The translations under genes and the position numbers were made by a program. Of a DNA stretch of 64,000 nt, positions 56,379-64,000 are shown piece by piece (position 1 is the stretch's first letter; each line of letters opens with the position of its first letter). Under the pieces are notes generated by a model that was not told the origin of the DNA, did no database searches, and worked only from the letters and a program-made list of their open reading frames with translations. The stretch covers positions 16,614,001 through 16,678,000 of the forward strand of contig NC_079878.1 in assembly GCF_029227915.1 (NCBI RefSeq). Reading direction: 5' to 3'. Source of the stretch: Hydractinia symbiolongicarpus. Its lineage: Eukaryota > Cnidaria > Hydrozoa > Anthoathecata > Hydractiniidae.

Positions 56379-59300
56379 ATGCTTAGCTGTAATGTCTGCA
56401 AAAAGCTAGTTGATGAATCATGTAAAAAATCAATTTTTTGTGATATCTGTAATTCCTGGATACATTTTCAAAACTGCTCTAGACTTTCAGTATCAGAATT
56501 TGATGCCTTATCTCACAATTCTAGTAACTGGGCTTGTCCAAAATGTTTGGACAGGACATTACCATTTTTTGATTCAGAACATCTGTCAAATTGTAAACCA
56601 AAACCAACCCCAAATTCTACATCTCGTATTAATGAAAATGTGAGATCCCTTCTTTCTGATCTTAATAGTATTGTTCATAGCATGGACAACGATGCTGACA
56701 GTATCAATTTTCATACAACTAGTTGTAAATACTATGAATGTGAGGACTTTAACAATCTTAATCTAAATCCAAGGTCGCTCTCAGCTTTTCATCTTAACAT
56801 TGCCTCAATGGCTAAACACTTTGATGAATTTAACACCCTTTTGGCCCTTTTGAGACATGAGTTCTCTTTTATTGGTATTACTGAAACCCGCTTTATCAAA
56901 GGCTCACCACCAACTTTCAATTACCATATAGAAGGTTACCAGTGCTTATCCACCCCCACTGAATCCTCAGCAGGAGGGAGCTTGTTGTATATTTCTAACC
57001 AGTATAATTTCATTCCTCGTACAGACTTGGATGACATTATGTACCAATCTAAATACTTGGAATCAAGTTTTGCAGAGATGATCTTGCCTAACACAACCAA
57101 CTTAATTGTCGGTAGCATTTATCGACATCCTTGTATGTCAACAAATTCCTTTAATCGTGATTTCTTAAAACTCTTGCTCAATAAAGTCAGCATTGAAAAG
57201 AAACAAATCCTTCTACTGGGGGATTTCAATAAAAATTTGTTAAAACTCAATGAAGATGCAGAACTCTCTGCCTGCATTGATATACTCGGCTCCCACCTTA
57301 TACTTCCCCAGATCTTATTACCAACAAGAATAGCAGCGACTTCCAAGACGTTAATTGATAATTTTTTTTTCTCTGTCACTGGTCAACCATCAATCTCTGG
57401 TAACCTTATTCACATGATCTCTGACCACCTGCCTCAATTCTTTATATTACCTGACCAATTGACTAACAACTCAGAAAAAAATATTCAATACCAAAACTGG
57501 TCCAAATTTGACGAACATAATTTCATTTTAGATTACCTGGATATTGAGTGATATTGAGGGTGTTGAGTTTAATAGTCCTGGACAAATTGACCCAAACAGC
57601 TGTTTTGACATTTTTAATTCTAAAATTCAAAAGCTTGTTGACAGACACGTTCCCACAGGCAGGCTCACCAAAAGGCAAATCAAAACCCAACAAAAACCAT
57701 AGATTACTTCTGCCATCATAAAATCCATGTCTAAACGTGATTTCTATTTTCGGAAATTCACTAAAGCCAAAGATCCAGATTCTAAATCAGAGTTCCGACA
57801 ACTTTTCAAACGCTACCGAAACATGATTGTCAGCTTATGCAGACAAAGTAAAACAAACCATTATACCAATTACTTCAAATAACATGCACAAAATTTGGGA
57901 GGGTGTTCGTAGCATTATTTCTACGAAACCGTCGAAACTAATATTCCTACCTCCATTCAGGTTAACGGTAAACTTGAGACAAACCAGATTGATATTGCCA
58001 ATAGTTTTAATGACTTTTTTACATCCATAGCAAATTCTATTAGGAACAAAGTTCCACCTACATCCAAGAGGTACTCTGACTACCTCAAAAACCCAAACCC
58101 AGACTCAATTTTCTTATCACCTGTTACCCAAGAAGAAATCATCGGGATTATTGGCAACATCTCTCCAGGAAAATCTTCTGGACCAAACAGTATTCCAATC
58201 AAAATTCTAAGATTGTTGGAAAATGATATTTCCAAACCTATATCAATTTTGATCAATCTTTCGTTTGAATCTGGTATCTTTCCTAGATCTTTAAAAACAT
58301 CCAGAGTGGTGCCTGTTTACAAAAGCAAAGGTTCTTCTATAGATGTGTCAAATTACAGACCAATCTCATTATTATCAAACATTGAGAAAATCTATGAAAA
58401 GGTTATGTACAACAGAATCATAGGCTTTCTCACCAACCATGATATCCTATATCCCAAACAGTTTGGATTCAGAAAACAGCATTCAACATCACAGGCTGTG
58501 CTTACTATAGTTGAACGCATTAGACATTGCCTTGACAAAGGTGAGCTTGCCTGTGGAGTGTTTGTCGACTTACAAAAAGCTTTTGATACTGTTGACCACA
58601 AAATCCCTCTATCCAAGCTAAATCACTATGGTATTCGGGGAAAAGCAAATGATTGGTTCAGGTCTTATTTAACTGATCGTCTCCAGTATGTCTCAATCGG
58701 TGAATTCAAATCTCAACTTAAAGCCATTCTACATGGTGTGCCTCAAGGCTCTGTTCTTGGTCCGCTGCTGTTCTTGTTGTATATTAATGATCTGCATAAT
58801 TGTATCAAATCGTCAGAGACCTATCATTTTGCTGACGACACTCATCTGCTGAAATTCTCAAAATCACTAGAATCCCTTTGTAGAGGGATGAATGCTGATC
58901 TTAAACGCCTTGTGTGTTGGCTTAACGCCAACAAAATATCACTGAACTCCAGCAAAACAGAGTTTCTTGTATTTAGATCCCAATCTCGTAGGCTTGAATT
59001 TTTACCTTTTTTGATTCTATGCGGTAAGCGCATTTATCCTAGCAAAAGTGTGAAATACCTGGGTGTTCATGTTGATGAACATCTTTCCTTGAAGTATCAT
59101 GTCTCATCTGTGGCTACTAAACTTCAAAGAGCCAATGGGATGTTATCTAAAATTCGTCACTATGTTCCCCTAAAATCCCTGCTAAACATTTACCATGCTA
59201 TCTTTAGTTCTCACTTAAGCTATGCTTGCCAAGTATGGGGCACTCAAGACACCACAGTAGCCCACAGAATACTTACCCTCCAAAAGGCTGCCCTTAGGCT

Positions 59301-59682
59301 GATCACCTTCAGTGAACCAAGATCCCCATCTTTGCCTATATTTGCAGAACTTGGAATTCTTAAATTCTTCGACCTAGTTAAAGTCCTTAACATTCAATTT
59401 ATCCACAAATTCCTAAACTCTAACCTCCCATCTGACACACTTACCTCACTCAAATTTGATCGAATCTCACACTCTCATGAAACTAGATGTAACACAATTG
59501 GTTTGCTTATTGAACCAACAGTTAACACATCGACGTTTGGATCTTTTTCATTCTCTAGAATCTCCACATTACAGTGGAACAATCTGCAAAGAAATTATCC
59601 TGATACTAACCTCACAAACTGTAAATTAGGCACAATCAAATCCCTAGCTACAAGTTTCTACATGAGTCAATGCATCAACTAG
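56379..59682 (+). pseudogene. LINE ORF2: PHD finger, endonuclease, reverse transcriptase
   Basis: First piece (56379-57551, 390 aa): a PHD-like finger CNVC...CDIC...WIHFQNC...WACPKC at residues about 4-60, then an AP-type endonuclease (FHLNIASM, IGITETRF, VGSIYRHPC, LLLGDFNKN, SDHLPQF). Second piece (58213-59682, 489 aa): RT with NYRPISLLS, GFRKQHSTSQAV, FVDLQKAFDTVDH, LHGVPQGSVLGPLLFLLYIN and the catalytic HFADDTH. The linker (57552-58212) is readable in other frames but has several stops and frame changes. The clade is CR1-like by eye. The same-strand ORF1 just upstream probably belongs to the element. Confidence 0.82.
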
Positions 59683-60192
59683 CTTTCCTATTCATTATTT
59701 TGTCTCATTACTTTTTTCTATTTGACTATATGGTACTGAATTTTCATTTATACTAATTATAATCAATAATGCTTTTTAATTTTAATCTTTGTAAACTTAC
59801 AGTATTTACTGACATATGAAAATATTTCACATTTTTCTTGGTGGCTTTCTCCTTTGTTTAGCCTTGGCTATCGGGAAAGTCTCCTTCCTAATTGCTAATT
59901 TATTCTTTTAGTAATGTAAATTGTCATTTCTTAGGTAAATAAGTGTTTACTTACTTACTTACTTACTTACTTATTAAAAAGCAAAACGTCAGTTAAAGTA
60001 AAAAATTAGTTGAAGAAACATCAGGCATCTTTTTTGCAGCACTAACCAGAATAGTTGTGAAAAACTGACCATGAAAATTATCTGGGCTATCGAGACAAAT
60101 GAAAACAAGCCAAAAATTTGTCCCTACAAAGCGCTTCGCTAGCGCCCAGACCTGCGCGATATGAAACTCCGTAATTCCCTATCAATCAACGC

Positions 60193-60585
60193 ATGCGCAG
60201 TACCTGCTCGTCAATCTTCGGACCTTGTTGCACATATAAAAATGAGTCAACTCAAGAGCAAAAGATGTGCAACAAAGCTGTTGAGGAGGAGCCCTGGGCG
60301 CTCATGAATGTACCAGATCAACTCATGAGGCAAGACATGTGTAACAAGGCCGTAGGAAAGATGCCGGACATGCTATGGTGGGTACCATACCACTTTAAGA
60401 TGCAGGATATGTGTAACGAGGCTTTCCTAAAGGACCATGATATATTTTGGTTTATTCTGGATCATTTAAAGACGCATGACATGTGCAACAAGGCCGTTGA
60501 ATATCATAGCTGTTTTCTAAGGCTTTTGCCAAGCAAGTTCAAAACGCAGGCTATGCCCTACAAAACGTGCCCTGTATGTAGGTGA
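60193..60585 (+). pseudogene. MCNKAVE tandem-repeat protein, truncated at the left
   Basis: About four repeats of ~31 residues: MCNKAVEEEPWALMNVPDQL, MCNKAVGKMPDMLWWVPYHF, MCNEAFLKDHDIFWFILDHL and MCNKAVEYHSCFLRLLPSKF, each followed by K/MxQD or KTHD. The C-terminus is KTCPVCR. No start codon before the first repeat looks natural. Function unknown. Confidence 0.6.
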
Positions 60586-60597
60586 AGAAGCCAATGT

Positions 60598-60622
60598 TAT
60601 CTTACAACATTGTTGTAAGATA
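60598..60622 (+). terminator. Perfect 12-bp inverted repeat with 1-nt centre
   Basis: TATCTTACAACA-T-TGTTGTAAGATA just behind the repeat-protein stop and 8 bases before the next ATG, which sits on a CATAATAAATG box. Confidence 0.65.
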
Positions 60623-60630
60623 CCATAATA

Positions 60631-60828
60631 AATGTGCATCAACTGTCATTCAAAATTCGATATCTTCGGAACTGCAGCATTGATGACCTTTATAGTCGGT
60701 ATCGGCATCTCCCTACCCTCATGGCCCTGGTATTAGTACAAGAATCTGAGAGGGAGAAGGAAAGTGAACGGAAGATTCCAGCCCTAAATGATCGTCTTGA
60801 AGACTATGGAGTAAATGGGGCATTGTAA
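60631..60828 (+). pseudogene. Small single-TM protein, Polinton 3 copy
   Basis: ATG 60631 reads MCINCHSKF and a hydrophobic ALMTFIVGIGISLP, stopping after about 34 codons. The charged tail (ESEREKESERKIP) follows in another frame to TAA 60826-60828. Related to 37109-37240, with a longer N-terminus and a frameshift near 60712. Confidence 0.5.
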
Positions 60829-60901
60829 GGACTGTGAAAGGGTACTAAATTTGTACGACAGGTGCAATTCTCTGAAGTCGCTTGAAATATACAATAAACA
60901 G

Positions 60902-61481
60902 GATGCTGCAATTTGAAAATGAGCTTGTCAAACCCAAATTATTCTACTCATTTTCTGCTACATTTGCAGATATAAACGATATCAACGCGGACTACCTGAC
61001 AGTGTCGGATCCCATTCCTGCTAATGGGGGTAATGAGCAACGGTATATAGTAGGATACCATACATGGGACCTTGTGGTAGCCCTCAGGGTAAAAACACCA
61101 AAAATCTACTCCCCACATGGGGTCACCCGGTACAACGCCAATGCAGTACCGGTAATGAGTCTTGATTTTGAAGAGTACCCCGATTGGATTGCAAAGTATC
61201 GTCAAATCTGGTCCAAGATCGGGGAGTTGATTTCTAAGCAATTGAAGACGGAGCCCGTGAAAAAGGACCGTTATGTAAACGCCAAGCTTAAATACTACAA
61301 GAATGCAATCACGACTAAATTCTATGGTATGCCGGTACCCCATGATTAGTTGTGCCATGTCAGTGCCATCCTGGCCATTTCATCGGTGTATGTGCAAGGC
61401 AAAAACCACTACCCCCAGGTACACATCACAGAATGCCGGTATAAAGACTTTAAAAAGGAATGGTTGCTTAGTGAGGATTAA
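60902..61481 (+). pseudogene. Unrecognised Polinton protein with one in-frame TAG
   Basis: From ATG 60902 (MLQFENELVKPKLFYSFSAT) the frame runs to TAG 61347-61349 and then continues without interruption for 43 codons to TAA 61479-61481 (ISSVYVQGKNHYPQVHITEC). The tail looks like real protein, so TAG is probably a nonsense mutation. Conserved-looking blocks: YHTWDLVVALRVKTPKIYSP, KKDRYVNAKLKYYKNAI. No known domain. It has no counterpart in Polinton 1. Confidence 0.5.
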
Positions 61482-61488
61482 AAAGCCA

Positions 61489-61523
61489 TATATTTTATAG
61501 GCCTTGTGAACCTATAAAATATA
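61489..61523. terminator. Hairpin between convergent genes, Polinton 3
   Basis: TATATTTTATAGG pairs perfectly with CCTATAAAATATA across a 9-nt loop, between the gene ending at 61481 (+) and the two-TM gene ending at 61556 (-). Confidence 0.65.
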
Positions 61524-61555
61524 TATAAATTAGGGGCTGTAAACAGGAGGTGTGT

Positions 61556-62034
61556 CTACATCGTGCTTGCATACTGTGCAGATTGAAGTTTTTTTAAAAT
61601 CTCATCTCTTACCTTTTGCTTTCTCTCCTCTCGGGCTTTCGCAACTAGCTGGGCACGCTCTTGTTCATTAATGGCATTCACGATACGATTAAAACGCTGC
61701 CGCATCTGTTCCTTCAATAGCATATACTTTTCCTTCTCTCGAGAGATTAGGCTGTACTCATAGTCACTGATTACACCATCTTCCGTTGCCTTTGAGATGA
61801 GATCAACAATAGAGTTCAATTTCGCTTCTGCGAGTAGCCTTATACATCCATGTTTCTTGGATTTGAAACGGAGCCTTTTTGAAGCGTTCCGGAGACCGGC
61901 TTGGCTCATACCGGCTGCAATCGCGAGCCCCCCCCCATGGCAATGGCTAAAGGAACTTCCATACCCGACGCAATGACCCGATTCCAAGCCCCGACGTGAT
62001 AACGCTTATGCCAAGCAAACCATGATCTTCTTCT
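61556..62034 (-). pseudogene. Two-TM protein of Polinton 3, interrupted by a LINE
   Basis: Homologous to 20903-21535 and 39330-39977. GISVITSGLGIGSL is read near 62000, then a frame change in a run of nine G/C (about 61929-61937), then SQAGLRNASKRL, RLLAEAKLNSIVDLISKA and the end KKLQSAQYAS. The N-terminal part is replaced by the LINE tail at about 62030. Confidence 0.7.
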
Positions 62035-64000
62035 TCTTCTTAATTTATTTAACGTCGGAGAAATAACTATGTACATATAGCTTCCTGATATAAAAAAATA
62101 AATAAATACATACTTATAAATATACAGGAAACTAATCAAATCCGACAAAAATTTGTTTATGGTTTTATGAAAAATGTATAAAAATTAAGAAAAAATATTT
62201 AAGTAGACCGAGTGACTGAAATCATACTCCTTTAGTTTCGTTTTAAATTTTTTAAGGCTGTTACAACTTTTCAATTCGGAAGGTAAAGTATTCCAAATTT
62301 TAGGCCCCAATGAGCGAAGACATTTTTCCCCAAAATTTTTTGTATTAAAGTTCAATGTTTTAAGATTATTTAAATATTGACTTCGTACTGGCCTGTTTGT
62401 TTCGCTGCGTTGAAAGATGTCTAACATAAATGGCGGATTTAAATTATTAAGAGATTTAAAAATCTCTATACATAGATTTCGTATTCGCATAATTTTCATG
62501 TAGTTACTTTTGTTCTTGGTAGAAATGTACCTTTCTTTTCTCTCTGAATATCCGCTATCTACAAATTTTAGGGCTCGCTTATGGAGTTTTTCGACCCTAG
62601 AAAGTGATTTTGAAGATGAGAAATTCCAAATAAGTGGACAGTAGTTAAAGTTTGAATACACAAAACTTTCTGCTAAGACACTCTTAGCTTTAAAAGGAAG
62701 TATGTTTTTAAATCTATACAAAGCATTTAGTTGCGCAGATGCTTTCTTGCAAACCTCATTTAAGTGCTGATCAAATCTAAGGTTATTGTCAATTTTAACT
62801 CCTAACAGTTTGACTGTGTCTTGCGAATATATGTTTTTATCTCCGATTCTTATCAGTTTACTACTTGTGTTTTCTATCCTATCTTTGCTGATTATAATGC
62901 ATTGAAATTTGTCAGGGTTAGCAATCATTTTATTTTCATGTAGCCATGCTAACGCCTGCTCAGACTCACCTTCTAAAATTTTAATGAGGTTTGGAATTGA
63001 ATTGGAAAAGCTTGACAATGTATTATCATCAGCATAGTTGTGTAGGTCACTTCTGGTTATAAAAAGAAAAATATCGTTAAGAAAAATATTAAAAATTATC
63101 GGGCCTAAGATTGATCCTTGCGGCACGCCTGAAAGAATCATTTGGAAAAGACTGTAGTGTCCGTTTATACGAGTAGATTGTTCTCTATTTGTTAGGTATG
63201 ACAGGACAAATTTCAGGGCATTAATTTCAAATCCATATGCCTCAAGTTTAGCGATTAGTAAATCATGTGGCACACAATCGAATGCTTTTGATAGATCCAT
63301 TAAGACTGCACCAACCACGTAATTCTTATCAAGTTTTTTTTTCCATTCTTCTAGTAAACGAATTAAGACATGCTGTGTGTTATAGTTTTTCCGATAGGCT
63401 GACAAAAATATTGAAAGTTTCGATTCTATGAAAGACATGATTTGATCCTTCATTATGTTTTCATAGAATTTTGAAAATACATTCAACACACTGACAGGTC
63501 TAAAATTTTTAATGCTATGTTTGTCTTTGCCTCCTTTGTCAAGAGGTGCTACCGTTGCACGTTTGGCTCCATCGGGAAAAATATTCAATTTTATGCTGCT
63601 GTTTATAGCATTTTTCAATGGGCCAATCAGATATTCACTAGCTAACTTCACAAGCTTTGGGGGTATTTTGTCTCTACCTGGAGAGGAATTTATGTTTAAA
63701 TTAGTAAAAAGTTTTTTGATTGTGTTGTCATCTACCTCCTCAAAGTTAAAAAAATTTATATTTTCGTTGCAGGCTTTAATTTTGACAATACTCGGATGAC
63801 TCTCGTATGTTTTAATTATCTCATTAATTAGTCTCTCTTTGTCTAAGGAATTTCGATAATCAATTGATATTGGCTTGGTTCCACTACTTTTTTCTACAAT
63901 GTTAATATAGTGTTCATTAAATAATTCAGCAAGCTCACTGTCATTGGTTATCTGAGCACCATCTTTGATAATCATAATGTTATCATTGTTCAAACCACTT
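62030..64000 (-). mobile_element. LINE at the right edge, runs out of the window
   Basis: Minus strand; the 3' end at about 62030-62045 shows a TTAAGAAGAAGAAGAAG-type tail directly against Polinton 3 sequence. Only the RT end of ORF2 is in the window. It is related to, but different from, the LINE at 33991-37095. Confidence 0.85.
62185..63993 (-). CDS. LINE reverse transcriptase, open to the window edge
   Basis: A 602-aa frame without interruption, so this copy may be young. Motifs in order: FRPVSVLNVFSKFYENI, YRKNYNTQHVLIRLLEEW, LMDLSKAFDCVPHDLLI, SGVPQGSILGPIIFNIFLND and NYADDNTLSSF, followed by the thumb and a C-terminal KIWNTLPSELK block common in CR1/L2/Jockey-like elements. The true start lies beyond position 64000. 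Confidence 0.88.
   Translation of the reverse strand: MNNDNIMIIKDGAQITNDSELAELFNEHYINIVEKSSGTKPISIDYRNSLDKERLINEIIKTYESHPSIVKIKACNENINFFNFEEVDDNTIKKLFTNLNINSSPGRDKIPPKLVKLASEYLIGPLKNAINSSIKLNIFPDGAKRATVAPLDKGGKDKHSIKNFRPVSVLNVFSKFYENIMKDQIMSFIESKLSIFLSAYRKNYNTQHVLIRLLEEWKKKLDKNYVVGAVLMDLSKAFDCVPHDLLIAKLEAYGFEINALKFVLSYLTNREQSTRINGHYSLFQMILSGVPQGSILGPIIFNIFLNDIFLFITRSDLHNYADDNTLSSFSNSIPNLIKILEGESEQALAWLHENKMIANPDKFQCIIISKDRIENTSSKLIRIGDKNIYSQDTVKLLGVKIDNNLRFDQHLNEVCKKASAQLNALYRFKNILPFKAKSVLAESFVYSNFNYCPLIWNFSSSKSLSRVEKLHKRALKFVDSGYSERKERYISTKNKSNYMKIMRIRNLCIEIFKSLNNLNPPFMLDIFQRSETNRPVRSQYLNNLKTLNFNTKNFGEKCLRSLGPKIWNTLPSELKSCNSLKKFKTKLKEYDFSHSVYLNIFS

Larger units (their letters stand above)
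55260..59980 (+). mobile_element. LINE with ORF1 and PHD-finger ORF2, (TTAC)n tail
   Basis: The 5' region has a duplicated GGTCCCTGAGTTTAA (about 55277-55306). ORF1 is 55370-56086, ORF2 pieces 56379-59682, and the 3' end has six TTAC units (59947-59970). ORF2 is interrupted, so this copy is dead. Confidence 0.85.
53575..60181. mobile_element. 6.6-kb interval bounded by ~70-bp inverted repeats
   Basis: 53575-53645 and 60112-60181 are inverted copies of each other. Both begin TAGGG, then TTACGG, then the words TTTCATA(C/T)CGCGCAGG, CTGGGC, TAGCGAAGCGCTT and GTAGGGACAAATTTTT. Nothing within matches a DNA transposase; a LINE occupies most of it. Either a non-autonomous DNA element into which the LINE jumped, or two independent short repeats that happen to face each other. 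A clear target duplication is not seen. Confidence 0.5.
60190..62034. mobile_element. Polinton 3 fragment
   Basis: Four Polinton-type genes in the order repeat protein (+), small TM protein (+), DUF-like protein (+), two-TM protein (-, cut). The left side ends abruptly next to the inverted repeat at 60112-60181; the right side is cut by a LINE. The first two genes are homologous to 37109-37556 in Polinton 2 and in the same relative order. Confidence 0.75.

Overview
The window looks like a piece of an animal nuclear genome, most likely a cnidarian (inferred from the AT-rich host sequence, the repeat mix and the protein families; the sequence itself does not prove the species). I recognise no convincing intact single-copy host gene. 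Almost everything that can be read is mobile DNA: one nearly complete Polinton/Maverick (virus-like, self-synthesising transposon), two Polinton relics, three LINE-type retrotransposons, a Penelope-like fragment, a PIF/Harbinger fragment with matching MITEs, a decayed multi-exon MULE-transposase-like gene, and many simple or dispersed repeats.

Layout. 1-5749: non-coding repeats (a diverged ~160-bp tandem repeat, a minisatellite, short dispersed repeats, a MITE at 5044-5308). 5755-22560: Polinton 1, 16.8 kb, with terminal inverted repeats and a 5-bp target duplication (GCATT). In order it carries protein-primed DNA polymerase B (+, broken), HNH endonuclease (+), a one-TM protein (+), a Fic-domain protein (+, broken), small membrane proteins (+), packaging ATPase (+), BRO-N protein (+), an acidic protein (+), integrase (-), a membrane protein (-), major capsid protein (-), a coiled-coil/TM protein (+), a putative structural protein (-), another structural candidate (+), a two-TM protein (+), a SAP-like protein (-) and a terminal protein (-). 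22566-30057: AT-rich DNA with the MULE-like pseudogene (about 24.5-27.6 kb) and a second MITE (28454-28592). About 30058-40503: Polinton 2, a relic syntenic with the ATPase-to-SAP part of Polinton 1 but without polB and major capsid gene; it holds an HNH gene and a tandem-repeat protein instead and is split by a LINE at 33991-37095. 40504-53574: AT-rich, mostly non-coding, with Penelope-like and Harbinger fragments and a 245-bp (AT)n tract. 53575-60181: a 6.6-kb interval bounded by ~70-bp inverted repeats and containing a LINE with its own ORF1 and a PHD finger. About 60190-62030: Polinton 3 relic, cut by a third LINE that runs off the right edge.

How the Polinton genes work together. PolB would copy the element, integrase inserts it (5-6 bp duplication), the ATPase packages DNA, and the major capsid plus putative minor structural proteins form a particle; I found no candidate for the adenovirus-type maturation protease. 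The BRO, HNH, Fic and SAP-like genes are accessory. Expression signals recur across all three relics: an AATAAA-like box lying directly on start codons (often also supplying the previous stop codon), a perfect palindrome that contains both start codons of a divergent gene pair, and hairpins between convergent genes. Many genes carry stops or frameshifts, so the copies here look inactive, although the core motifs are well preserved.
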